From: Coniella vitis
Lineage: Eukaryota; Ascomycota; Sordariomycetes; Diaporthales; Schizoparmaceae
Direction of reading: 5' to 3'
Length of the DNA: 64,000 bases
Assembly (NCBI GenBank): GCA_011317545.1
Contig: WUJK01000011.1
Span: 77,501 to 141,500 of the forward strand
Shown here: positions 33,421 through 44,599 of the stretch, piece after piece
Position numbering within the stretch: the first letter of the stretch is position 1
Layout: every line of letters starts with the position of its first letter
Notes under the pieces: model-generated
Told to the model about the DNA's origin: nothing
Seen by the model: the letters and a program-made list of their open reading frames with translations, nothing else
The model's database searches: none
Program-made: the position numbers and the translations under genes

Positions 33421-33899
33421 TTTATAATAGACCTATTCTATAATTTAACTCTATTTATCCTAATACTTATTAATTCTAGCTATAACTGCTATTCTGCTAT
33501 AAGCGAGATACTTATATATAAGTTAAAACTTCCGCGTATATCTATCCCGCCTAGGACCCTCTATTAATCGTTAAGGGAGAGAATATCGTATAAGTAGCCC
33601 GTTATCCGCTATATAACCTACCTTAATATAGACCTAGACGGGTATTTATATCGTATTTAGGCTTATATAATCCCCCGCCTTTAGTATAACCTCGTTTTAG
33701 GAAAACCTTAGGTAGAAAGAAAGAGGGTAATATATATAGCTTATAAGCACCGCTTAAGTATCGGACGAGTAGGAGGATTAGAGGTTTAGGAGCGAGGATA
33801 CGGCCCTAAGAACTTTAACTATACGTCTATTAATGCCCTCGCTATCTAGAGCGAAGTTCGGCGTATAAAACGCTTAAGTACCGCTTAGGTAGCGTTTTT

Positions 33900-36800
33900 T
33901 AGTATTATAATAGCCGATATTACTAAGGCCCTATTACCGAAAGTAGAATCCTCGGTTAACGAGAAACTCCCCCTAAAGTATTACGAGTTCTAGAACCTCT
34001 TTAATAAGGATATAGCTTCCGCGCTACCGCTATATAGAGAGGGAGCGGACTATAAGATTCGGCTACGTAAGAAGGCGGATAGGTCTACTATAGACGCCCT
34101 ATAGGGCCTATTATACGGGATATCTAGAGAAGAACTTATCGTACTAAGGAAGACTCTTACCGAGCTACTCGATATAAGCTATATTAGAGCTAATAGCTCC
34201 TTAATAGGAGCTCCCGTAATCTTTATTAAGAAACTAGGGGGCGGCCTCCGTTTTTATATAGATTACCGCGCGCTTAACGCTATTTCGGAAGCCGACTACT
34301 ACCCGCTCCCCCTTATTAAAGAGACCCTATCTAATATCGTAAACGCTAAATATTTTACTAAGCTCGATATACGAGTAGCGTTTTATAAGCTTTATATTAA
34401 GGAAGGAGACGAGTAGAAGACCGCCTTTCGTACGAGGTACGGCCTCTTCGAATAGCTAGTAACCCCGTTCGGACTTATAGGCGCTCCCGCGATATTCTAG
34501 CGTTATATTAATAACGCTCTACGCCCCTACCTAGATATCTTCTATTTAGCTTATATCGATAATATTCTAGTATATACCGACGGTACGGCTAAAGACTACC
34601 GAGTAAAGGTAAAGCTAGTATTATACGCTCTCGAAGTAGTAGGTCTAAATCTGGATATCGCTAAATGCGAATTCGGCGTAACCGAGATAAAGTACCTAGG
34701 CTTTATTATCGAAGCGGGGGTAGAGACTTGTATAGACCCCGAGAAGATACGCGCTATATACGATTAGGAGGCTCCGAAGACGGTTAAGGGAGTCTATAGC
34801 TTCCTAAGATTTACGAACTTCTATCGTTAGTTTATTACTAATTATTCCGAAATTATAGGGCCCCTCCTAGCCTTAATTAAGAAGGGGGTCCTATTTAGGT
34901 TCGGGGAATAGGAAGAAGCTATATTCGAATAGCTAAAGCGTCTCTTTATTAATAAGCCCGTATTCGCCTAATAGGATCCGGATAAGGAGATAGTACTAGA
35001 GGCGGATTATTCTAACTATTCGTTAGGCGGCTACCTCTCTTAGAGGGACGAGTATAGTATCCTCCGCCCGGTAATATATTACTTATACCGCCTAAGCCCT
35101 ATAGAGTATAACTATAAGATCTACGATAAGGAACTACTAGCCGTTATTAATTACTTAAAAGTATAGGATACGGAGCTTAGGGGTATTATACTACTATTTA
35201 TAATTTACTCGGATTATAAGAACCTCGAATATTTTATAATATTATAGTATCTTACCGAGAGGTAGGTCCGCTAGTCCGAGACGATAGCTTATTTTCGATA
35301 CTACTTAGTCTACCGTGCGGGAGCAGCTAGCGAGTATCTAGACGCCCTCTCGAGGAGGGAGCAGGATATACTATATAATATATCTAACGAACGCCTTACC
35401 GGTAGATAAATCCAGCTTTTACTATCGATAAAGATAAGCTAAGTTATAGTATATAACGAGCTATTATTAATAGGTAGCGAGGTTTTTATATAAAAGGAGC
35501 TTTAACGCTTATAAGATAACGCTACCTTATATAATAAGGTATACTCCTAGCTTATAGGTATAATCCGTAGGGGTAAACGCTCTTTTCCCCCTTACCTACG
35601 GATATCCGAAGGTAAGCTTATTAAGGTATTTATAGCGGAGTATTCGATCGATAAGAAAGGACTACTTAGGTTCTACGAATAGCTCTAATTACCCGATTAG
35701 GAACCCCTATATACTAAACTAACGTAGAGTATCTACGATTCTACCCTATCTAGCTATCTAGGAAGGGATATTACTATTACGATAATAATAAGGGGCTACT
35801 TCTAGCTAGGTATATACCGTAGTATTCGGCGGTTTATATAAAATTGCGATATCTATAAACGTAAGACGGTATAGAGGTATTAGAGGAAGGGCCTTCTTAA
35901 GCCCCTATTAGTGCCTAAGCGGGTATAGAGCGAGTTATCCGTAGACTTTATAATCGACCTCCCCTATAAGGACGATATAAGAGAGGCTTATTTAATAGTA
36001 ATTATAAACCGATTAACGAAAGCTATTATACTCGAAGCTATATATAGTATAAGCGCGGAAGTATATATAGAGCGGTTCTTATACTATTACTAGCGGTTTT
36101 ATAGTTTCCTTAAGGTAATAGTTAGTAACCGAGGCTCGAACTAGGTAGAAGGGTTTTAGCGCCGATTATATAAGCTTATAAAGATAGAGTAGCGCTTAAG
36201 TACCGCTTTCTACCTATAGACGGATAGAGCTATAGAAAGGGCAAACTAAGAGGTTATAAACTACCTCCGAGCGTTCGTTATATATATATAAGTAGATTAG
36301 CCGATACTCCTACCCGGCGCTTAACTAGCTATTAATAATAGGGATACTAGTATAATTAGCCTTAGCCTATTTTTTATCCTATACGGCTATTATATAGATC
36401 TAATCGAATAAGTAGAGCGTAGTACGTTACTAGCGTAAGCGCCTAAAGTTTAGGCCGAGAACTTTATCTAACGGCTTAAAGATATAACTACTTTCGCTTA
36501 AGCCGTAATAGTAATCGTATAGTAACGAATAGAAGAATCTACGAATAAGTTATAAGTAGTTATAGAACGGCTTATTAAGGGCGATAAGGTTTAGCTCTCC
36601 CTACGAAATATTACTACCGACCGCCCTTTAAAGAAGTTAGCCTAGCTATATAATAAGTATACTATAACGTATATCGTTAGCCCTTATATAGTAGAATTAG
36701 ACGTCCCGCCGGGTATTTACCCTTATTTCTATATAGATCTCCTAATTCGAGCTATATAAAACCCGCTCCCGTTATAGGTATAGAGGGAATACCGGCCTAA

Positions 36801-37015
36801 CCCTATCGTAATTAAAGAGGGAAAGGAACCCGAGTATTAGGTAGAAAGTATTATTAGAATATATAATAAGCCGCGTAGAGGCTATACGAAAACGGATAAA
36901 ACGCTATAACGTAAAGTCCTAGTTAAATAGGTCGGATAGGACTAGCTAGACTAGTAGCCGTTATCCGAATTTAAAGATATAATTACTCTTAAGGAGTTCG
37001 AATAATACTACGGTA
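33900..37015 (+). pseudogene. Gypsy A pol remnant (RT, RNase H, integrase, chromodomain)
   Basis: RT is readable from about 34220: IKKLGGGLRFYIDYRALNA, TKLDIRVAFYKLYIKEGDE, then TAFRTRYGLFE, TPFGLIGAPAIF and AYIDNILVY. RNase H follows (IVLEADYSNYSLGGYLS near 34990; IYDKELLAVI near 35120). Integrase begins with SVDFIIDLP (about 35938), contains VSNRGSN (a catalytic Asp now Asn) and ends near 36260. A chromodomain-like tail (about 36840-37010) closes pol. Interruptions are almost all TAG/TAA in place of Trp or Gln. The active-site YIDD has become YIDN and integrase D has become N by the same TG-to-TA change. Confidence 0.9.
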
Positions 37016-37094
37016 GCGCTATAAGTTATAATAGCCTAAAGTCGTAGAAAAGAAGAGCGGGGAAATTAAATACTATAGATAAAAAGAAAACTAT

Positions 37095-37985
37095 ACGTAA
37101 AACGCGCGCTAATATAGCTACCTACTTATCCTTACTTATCTCCTCCTTACTACTAGAATTACTCTCTTTAGTTTTACTAGAATAAGGGTCGTTATTAATA
37201 CCGCGCTTCGTTTTAGTACTAACTAAGCCCTTACCCTTACTACCCCCCTCTATAAGCTTTACTAATAGGTCGGCAATATCCTCTAGCATTACCGCCTAAC
37301 GGCGTACGAGCTTATAGCTATAGCGCTAATATAAAGTTAATAGGATATAAGCAGGGAAGGAGCAGTAAGTATATACGCTACGGGTATGCTTATTATTTAA
37401 TAACCGGACCTTATTATAGCTAGCCTAAGTCTTACCTAACTTAGGCAGGTAGTTATAGGTACGGTACGTAGCGAGAGCGGTAAGGGCCTAGGGGCGAAGA
37501 GTACCTAGAGTATATAAGCACGGGAAGGCGCGAGTAGGGAAGGAGTAATATATATTAGGGTTAGAAGTATTATAAGTAAGGGAATAGTTAATTATAGTAA
37601 TAATAGCGGTATATATCTCGTCGGTTTAGTAAAGGGGGGTATAGGAGTAGCCGGAGTTCTTACCCTTATTATTCGTCCTATAGGGGAAATAACGGGCGCC
37701 GGCTATAGTAATTAGCGAGCTACGAAGAAGTAGGGGAAGCGCTACTTACTAATACCGTATAGGTAGAGGGAGAGGGGGTTCTTAAAAGCCCTTATAATAT
37801 AGGGTAGGTATTACTCGTCCCTAATACCCTCGGGGAGGGTAATACGAGGTTAGAGCTACGGGTTAGTAGCAATAATGCTCTAAATAAGCTTATTAACGGC
37901 CTTATCGAGCTAAGCAGCGGTAGGGGTAAGGATGGCGGCGGTAGGAGTAGTAGCGGGCGTAGTAGGAGTAGCCGTAGCCGTAGCT
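37095..37985 (-). pseudogene. Gypsy A antisense reading frame between pol and 3' LTR
   Basis: On the strand opposite pol, one frame stays open for about 295 codons except for TAG/TAA codons, all explainable as RIP-converted CAG/CAA. It reads VALTSYYPPRGY, GRVIPTLYYKGF, EPPLPLPIRY, TIAGARYFPYRTNNKGKNS, FPTRAFPCLYTLGTLRP and MLEDIADLLVKLIEGGSKGKG before a Ser/Lys/Glu-rich end. I recognise no domain. The start is not fixed; the His/Tyr-rich beginning near 37980 may be internal. Function unknown. A similar antisense frame exists in Gypsy C but I see no obvious sequence similarity between the two. Confidence 0.55.
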
Positions 37986-38550
37986 ACGGGTACTACTACT
38001 ATAGGAGTAGCTATAAAGCCTATAGTAATAGCGGGGGCGGCGGCGGTAGGTATAGCGGTAGGAGCCGCGCTAGCTTACTTAGAGCAAGTAGTAACGTTTA
38101 TACTATTAGTAGAGCTAAGTATAAATAGAGGACGAATAGGGAAGGCGCGATACTTACCTTATTATTATAGGGGTTAGTTTCGTATAACTTATAAGGGCTC
38201 TAGTTTAATTAAGAGGAAGGAATAACCCCTAGAATAGGGGTTAAGGGGGTATTTATACTTTTTTAAGGCTTTAAAAGTAAAGATATCGTATCTATAACCG
38301 CTTACTAAGTTAAGGGCATCGCTATTATTCTATTAACAAATAATAGGCGGTAGAACTTATAAATTCGCCGAGAGCTGGGTTAAAGGGAGCTCCGCAGATA
38401 TAAGACTCCTTTTATACTCGCTAGGTACGAGGATAAGGCTCCTTTAATAGGGTAGGCGGGCGTAGTAGCGTCGCATCGTTATACTTTTTAGGTAGCTATT
38501 ATACTATATACAGCTCTATAGGAGGGCGTTCGGCCTAAGCGGGGGGGTAA

Positions 38551-38889
38551 TATTATAGGCCCACAGGTAAATATACGGCTTCGGTATACTAGGGCACGAA
38601 GCCTTAGTTAGTATATTCCCTTCTCGTCTAGAGACTAGTATTATATAAGCGCTAAACAAGAGCGTCTCCCGAGCAGCTTATAAGCCGTATAAAAGACCAT
38701 CGATAAGAGGACCCGTATCGACGGTAGACCTATAGAAAACTCTATCTACGGGTGGATCCTAAACGTAAGAGCTACTTAAGAGCAGCTCTCGCGCCGCTAT
38801 ATAGATACTATTCTTACTTCTCTCCTTAAGTTAGTTAATAACAGAAATTGGGATCGAAACTGCGAACGCTCTCTCGATGCCCGTTCACA
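38551..38889 (+). repeat. Gypsy A 3' LTR
   Basis: 339 bp, same length as the 5' LTR. It differs mainly at CA/TG sites. It ends GTTCACA and is followed by the target duplication CTTAC. The polypurine tract lies immediately upstream (about 38538-38547). Confidence 0.92.
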
Positions 38890-38894
38890 CTTAC

Positions 38895-40017
38895 TCCCTT
38901 TCGAGCTACTCCGTAATAGTATAGGTATATATAACGCTCGCGATATCGAAGGAGTCTATAATGCCCGCTGTATTCTTTATTACCTCTATAAATCCTAAAA
39001 GAGGATAACGCCCTCTTTATTAAGCGAGTATATACGTATAATAGAGATATCTTAAGTAAAGGTATTAATAGTATAATTATCGGATATAGTATTAGCTTTA
39101 TTTGCTAGGGTTAGCTACTTAGGGAGGACTTAAGGATTACGCTCTTATTATTAGAATCGATTCGCTTCGGACCGAGGCTATTAAGCACCTAATTAGCTCT
39201 AAGAATAATATAAAAATAATAGCTAGTTAAGTATATTACTATTCTCTCTACTAGATACTAATATAGATTAATTCTCGTAAGATCTAATTCGCTTTCGCTA
39301 AGGAGAGGCAAAATCTCGTATTTATACGGCAACCCTATCTATTAACGAAAGCGGCCCGTATACGTAATCCTCTATACCGCCCGCTGCTTTAGATCTGCTA
39401 GTGCTAGTAAATACTAGCCGTATATTTACTTTAAGGCGAATCTGCTAATACGGCGTAAGAGAGGCTTTAAAAGTTAAATAGATTCGTATATTATAAATGC
39501 TCTCGAGTCTTCTTAGCTATACTATATAAGATATCTGCTTTGCTTAGTACGGACTATCTGCTTAATATTCTTATATAATTTTAGAAGTATAGATAATCGA
39601 TTTACTATAAATCGTTTTAACTCTACGTAAGCGCTTTTAACTCGTCCGAATAAATAAATACCGTAGTTTTTATATATAGTTATAGCGTAGCGAGCCTATT
39701 ATAGGTGCTAGGGCAAATAGTGTTTTTAGAGGTACCGTAATAGTACTAGATAGTTATAAATTTCAGTTTTTAGCTATAAATATATAAGATTTGGAGGTTA
39801 AAATAGGATATATATAACTAGTTACTAAATTTAGTAATAAAAGCCTTCTAGGTATCCTAAAAGACCTATTTACTAGAAGTATTCGCTATAGAAAGCTAGC
39901 GCTATATAAAGCTATCGTAAGTATTTACCTAGCGGCGTCCTCTAATAGTAGTAGGCGTTATTATAAGAGCCTGCCCGCTTAGTTAAGCCTTATCTAAAGC
40001 CTCCTATTAGTATAGGA
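38895..40017 (+). repeat. unclassified RIP-degraded element, coding-like frame
   Basis: Target sequence into which Gypsy A (left) and Gypsy B (right) inserted. From about 39110 to 39790 one plus-strand frame is interrupted only by TAG/TAA and reads segments such as YALIIRIDSLRTEAIKHL, FAFAKERQNLVFIRQPYLL and YKISALLSTDYLLNILI. No domain recognised. It may be part of an older, larger element continuing at 54.1-55.7 kb. Confidence 0.45.
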
Positions 40018-40021
40018 ACTA

Positions 40022-40223
40022 TAAGGGTTCTTTAAGATACGGTTAACTAATTGAACGTTAACTAACCGCACGTGATATATAGTAAGTTCGTATATTCTGA
40101 AGGTTGGTTAATTAATTAGCTAGAAAGGTAATTATCTCGGGGGCTTTAGTGTTGTAAATATATAGTAGGCATATACCGTATCGGCTGTGCCGGCAGGCAG
40201 ATGCCGGCAGGCACGGATCTACA
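40022..40223 (-). repeat. Gypsy B 3' LTR
   Basis: 202 bp, matching 53705-53906 along the full length. GCCGGCAGGC motifs lie at about 40190-40212. Confidence 0.88.
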
Positions 40224-40599
40224 ATCACCCCCTTTCTTATATTAATCGTCCCGATTAATCCCTTTCTAAAAAACCTTACGAATACGTCTTCGTTTATAGT
40301 AATCCTTGCCAAACTTAAGTACTTCAAAGGTATCCTATAAAATCTATTGCTACTTAATATCCTAAACTAAAATATACCGAATCCGGTGCTTTTAGCCGTT
40401 ACATCGTTACGAGCTTAATAGGTTTTTATCGCGTTTTTAGGCAATTTAGCCTAAATTACCGTTACTCGCTTAACTAACTATTACTAGCTTAATTCGGCTA
40501 GCTTTAGCCGTTACTATTTAATTGCTATTTAGGCTAGTATTTATAGCGATTCGTATACGGTCCTTTTCGAGCATCGTTTTACTTATATACTATAGGCTG

Positions 40600-43200
40600 C
40601 GAATAGGGTGGCCATCCGTACTATAGGCAGGGAACAAATTAGTACCGTTATACCTAGACGGTAGCACTATATTACCTAGGCTACGTAGACCGTATATATT
40701 ACTAGCGTAGCAACTTATAATAGCCTAGGGACCGTCGTAATACGGCTTATACTTATATACTTTCTATCGTACGCGTAAAACCTAGTTGCTAGGCGCATAT
40801 ACTCTTAGCAGAGCCTTCTTTTCCTATAGGATTACTCGTATAGCCGCACGTATAGCTATTAAACTATTCGTATATCTATATACTAGAGGAGCTTTATAAT
40901 ACTTTACTAGTTTATAGTCGACTACTATCTCCTCCTCCTCCGTTAAATTATATATATATATAGCTATCTCGACGGTAGCGGCGGGCTCGTTTAAGTTAGG
41001 TATAGTACCGAAGAGTAGAAAGAACGGTAAGTAACCAGACGGTCGTAGCGTCCGATTATATATTTATATAGCGCGTTTTACGGCTATATTAGGGTCTATC
41101 GTATAGACTATCTAGTTACGTATTATACCGTACTTTAGCAGGTCGTTTACCTTTTCGACTTTCCCGTTGCCTTATAGGCATATTAGTATAACGGGGTAAA
41201 CCTTACTACTATAGCGTTTATACTATTACTAAGCCTTTACGCCGGTAAAATAACTAGCGTTATCCGAGATAATCTCCTTAGGTATACTAAACGTCTATAT
41301 AATACGCTTTAGTAATAGTAATATAGCTTTAAATTATATATTCGCTATTACCTTAGCTTTAATCTATCCTATTATATATTCTACGGCTATAAGGATTAAT
41401 ACGCTATTAATAGCCGTAAAGTTAATTACTTAGTATATTAATAGCAGCGGGGGTAATATAGGTTATAGGTCTAGTAGTATAGGATTAGGCTTCTTTATTA
41501 ACTAGCAATAAGGGCACTCGGCTACCGTTTATTATACGATTAAGACTAATTTAGGGTGCTAGAACTCGTACGTTAGTAGGCATACTATCGTACCTACGGT
41601 TACGTAACCGTAGCTTTCGTAAACGTTACGCACTACCTTAATAAGCTTACTCTTATCTACTATAAGTAGTATTACTTAGCTTCGTATAGCTAATCCTTAT
41701 AGGTATAAAGGGTTTCCTAGCAGCCTTATATAACGTATTAATCTATATAAACGTCCGCTATATATTATAAAGTATTCTTTTATCTATTATTTATCTATAT
41801 TAGGTAGCCGTAGGCCTTATAATACTAAATACTCTAATACTACTTATAGATCTAATCGATTTATCTCGTAAGGGTATTTTAAGGCGTATATAGGCTTCGA
41901 ATCGTTTATCTCGAGGGTATTCGGAGGGTTTAAGTCGGAATATTCTTTATTAAGGTATATTATAGCGGTATCGTCGCTGCTAGTAGGTAGTCTAGAGAGG
42001 TAATTAGCTATTATATTCGCCTTGCCTAGCCTATAAACGATACGAATATTATAGTATTCTATAGCGTTAAGAAAACGTATTATCCGTAGCGGTTATTCGA
42101 TCTTTATTCGTAGCGTTTTTAAGGAGTTGTAGTCCGTTACTACTATTACCTCGCTTCCCTAGGTCTAATATTTCTAATATTAAAGCGCTAGTAGGATTAC
42201 GAGTAGTTCGTATTCTTATACTAAGTAATATAATTATATTAGTATTAGTTTACGCGAGAAATAGGCGATAGGGTAAAGAGTTAATTTGCTATTCGAATCT
42301 AGGTATAGCTATATAAAACAGGCGCTTATATAGCCCTAGCTAGAGTTAGTATTTATTACCGATAATAGGCGCTAGTTAAACGGCTTAACTACTAGTACGG
42401 ATATAATAGCCGTTCTAATTTCTTACTACTCCGCCTTCGCTTTAGCGGAGAGTATAACGGCTTTATTTTTAGCTCCTAATATTAGTACCGATAGATATCT
42501 AGACCGTCTGGAGTACTAAGGAATTAGTAATCTAAAGTAGCCTACCGCGCTTACGAATACGCAGACCTCTATAATTATAGTTAGTATTAGTCGGTTTCGT
42601 ACGGCTACGACCTTAGCGGGGTCTAATTATATACCGTTTAGGCTAATTAGGAAGCCTAAAAAGACTCTTATTATAACGAATAGCTCGGTCTTTAAAGTAT
42701 TAAGTAATATACCGTATTCCTTTAAGCGGGCGAATACTAGTTTAATACGTTTATAAAGTTATATAGGGGTATCGGCCTATATCGTAATATCGTCTAGCAG
42801 TCCTAATATAAAATCTCTAAAGGGTTCTAGAATCTCCTCTATTAACGCTTAAAATGTAGCTAGGGAGTTCGTTAAGCCTATAGGTATTATAATCTATTCG
42901 TATAAACTATTCGGTATCTGGAATACCGTTTTCTTATAGTCTTTCTCCTTAATTAGTATATACTAGAAGCTGTCTTTTAAGTTAATAAAAGTATAGTAGG
43001 CGTAGCCGGCTGCTTTTTAGATCTAGTTTATAGTATTCGGTAGAGGATATATATATTTAATAGTAACGTTGTTTAATAGTTTAAAATCGTAGTAAAAGCG
43101 CTATATAACGTACGGGTCGTTCTTATCTATTCGTACTATTTAGCTAGGTGCCTTCTTAGGTATTAAATAGGCTAACGCGGCCTATAGCGACTTACTCTTT
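40600..43200 (-). pseudogene. Gypsy B pol remnant
   Basis: On the minus strand from about 43150 the RT frame reads KLLNNVTIKYIYPLPNTIN, FINLKDSF, KEKDYKKTVFQIPNSLYE, PIGLTNSLATF and LGLLDDITI, with stops only as TAG. The catalytic pair LLDD is intact because its codons (GAC GAT) contain no CA or TG. RNase H and integrase parts should follow towards 40600 but I did not resolve their motifs. The N-terminal part of pol lies beyond Gypsy C, at about 51050-51800. Confidence 0.75.
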
Positions 43201-43306
43201 CGGATTAGACGGCCCTAATAAGCTTTAACGAAGTTATAGATAGCTTATTCCTATATAGGGCTAAACCTATATAATGCTAAGCGAATAGGTGGATAATTAC
43301 CCGTAT

Positions 43307-43466
43307 TATTATAGGCTGGACCTATGAGTAGTGGTTACTGATAGGTGCTATAATATGTTATTCCAACTATAAAGAAGAGAGAGTTATATACTAGTAACTG
43401 GACCGTTACTATATATCTATATATAGCTAACTATATGCTAAGCGTACTTAGTACGGGTTTATAATA
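43307..43466 (-). repeat. Gypsy C 3' LTR
   Basis: 160 bp, aligning over its whole length with 50883-51042. Confidence 0.88.
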
Positions 43467-43542
43467 AGCCCCCTCCTTTAACGTCGCGGACCCTGGAAGG
43501 GCGGCCGAGGATAACCGAGAATAATAATTATTAATAGTATAG

Positions 43543-44075
43543 TGTCACAGGCCCACCTGTGATATTGCCTTCGCCCGACGTGCCTGATAAGTTGACTAGA
43601 TCTTCTGAAACGTATTCAGAAGATTGCGTACCTTTTGCCTCAACCGCCCAAGCGAAAGGTTCCGTACGTACGTCGGAGACGGCCGCAGGAACGCTAGTCA
43701 ATTCCTGGAGCCCTATAGGGGCCAGCCCGTTATATATCTTCTGAACAAAATCCCAAGGTCGCAAGTTCGAGCCACGGAGTGCCAAAAGTCTTGGACACCC
43801 CTTCCGTGTGAACTTCGGCTTATAAAGCAACGTCGCGGGTGAGCTTTGGGGGTCCGACGTTATCAGAGGAGGAAGGGAGGTGATGTCACAGGCCCACCTG
43901 TGACATTGCCTTCGCCCGACGTGCCTGATAAGTTGACTAGATCTTCTGAAACGTGTTCAGAAGATTGCGTACCTTTTGCCTCAACCGCCCAAGCGAAAGG
44001 TTCCGTACGTACGTCGGAGACGGCCGCAGGAACGCTAGTCAATTCCTGGAGCCCCACAGGGGCCAGCCCGTTATA
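43543..44075 (+). mobile_element. TRIM-2, miniature LTR retrotransposon, little RIP
   Basis: Two 192-bp LTRs (43543-43734 and 43884-44075) flank a 149-bp internal segment, inside Gypsy C. Perfect 5-bp target duplication TATAG (43538-43542 and 44076-44080). LTRs start TGTCACAGGCCCAC and end CCCGTTATA (RIP form of CCCGTCACA, seen elsewhere). The internal part starts TATCTTCTGAAC and ends in the purine tract AGAGGAGGAAGGGAGGTGA directly before the 3' LTR. No coding capacity; the short open frames across it are accidental. CA and TG are mostly retained, unlike the surrounding Gypsy C, so it arrived after most RIP or escaped it. Hairpins: GTCACAGG/CCTGTGAC, ATCTTCTGAA/TTCAGAAGAT, GCCCC/GGGGC. Confidence 0.92.
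43736..43746 (+). other. TRIM-2 putative self-priming site
   Basis: ATCTTCTGAAC, one base after the 5' LTR, is complementary to GTTCAGAAGAT inside the LTR (43955-43965 in the 3' LTR; 43614-43624 in the 5' LTR, with one RIP-type change). A Tf1-like self-priming start is inferred, as for Gypsy A. Confidence 0.5.
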
Positions 44076-44599
44076 TATAGGGTAATAATAGCGATGCCTT
44101 TATACCGGCGATAAAGGGGCGCTACGCTACGCTATACTTTATCGGCTAATACCCGCGCAGGCCTTTATAAAGCTTAGAATAGAACTCTATAATAAATAGA
44201 GTAAGCTATTAATACCCCCTATCGCTACCTAAATAACGCCTATTATAGATCGAGTCTAATAGCTTTATCGATAGAGAGGTTTTAAGCTCTAAAGCTCTTT
44301 TATATATAGTATATTCTACTAGGGCGGTCGGGGCCTAATACGCGTTACCCTTACGAAGCTAGCTAGAGTCTAATTACTAGGTAGTATATAGGACTTAAGT
44401 ATAAATTAATCGTACTTTAGCCCTCCTCCTCGCTTCTTTACTCCCTTCCTAATAATCCTATTTTAATTTAATATCCCCTTAATCTAACTAATAATTAAAT
44501 ATTATAAAACCCTCTATCTATCTTAATTTAATAGTTAGTATTACTAATTCCCCCTATCGAGTATTAATAGCTAATAATAGTAATAGTAATAACCGTCGC

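Larger units (their letters stand above)
31629..38889 (+). mobile_element. Gypsy A, full-length Ty3/Gypsy chromovirus, RIP-inactivated
   Basis: A 7,261-bp LTR retrotransposon. LTRs are 339 bp each (31629-31967 and 38551-38889), with a perfect 5-bp target duplication CTTAC (31624-31628 and 38890-38894). The 3' LTR is preceded by a purine tract (GCGGGGGGG). Order: gag with a CCHC knuckle, protease region, RT, RNase H, integrase, chromodomain-like C-terminus, then a long antisense frame before the 3' LTR. Pol domains are in the Ty3/Gypsy order (RT before integrase). All domains are interrupted by TAG/TAA derived from CAG, CAA or TGG. Many chromodomain elements target heterochromatin, which fits the location. 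The 5' LTR still begins TGTCACA while the 3' LTR begins TATTATA. Confidence 0.93.

Noticed and set aside
37932..38177. 81-codon plus-strand Val/Ala/Gly-rich frame
   Set aside because: Overlaps the antisense frame and low-complexity sequence in Gypsy A; composition is an artefact of GTAGGAGTAG-type repeats.
43531..44085. several 60-100 codon frames on both strands
   Set aside because: They lie across the TRIM-2 LTRs and recur identically in each LTR; they are repeat shadows, not genes.
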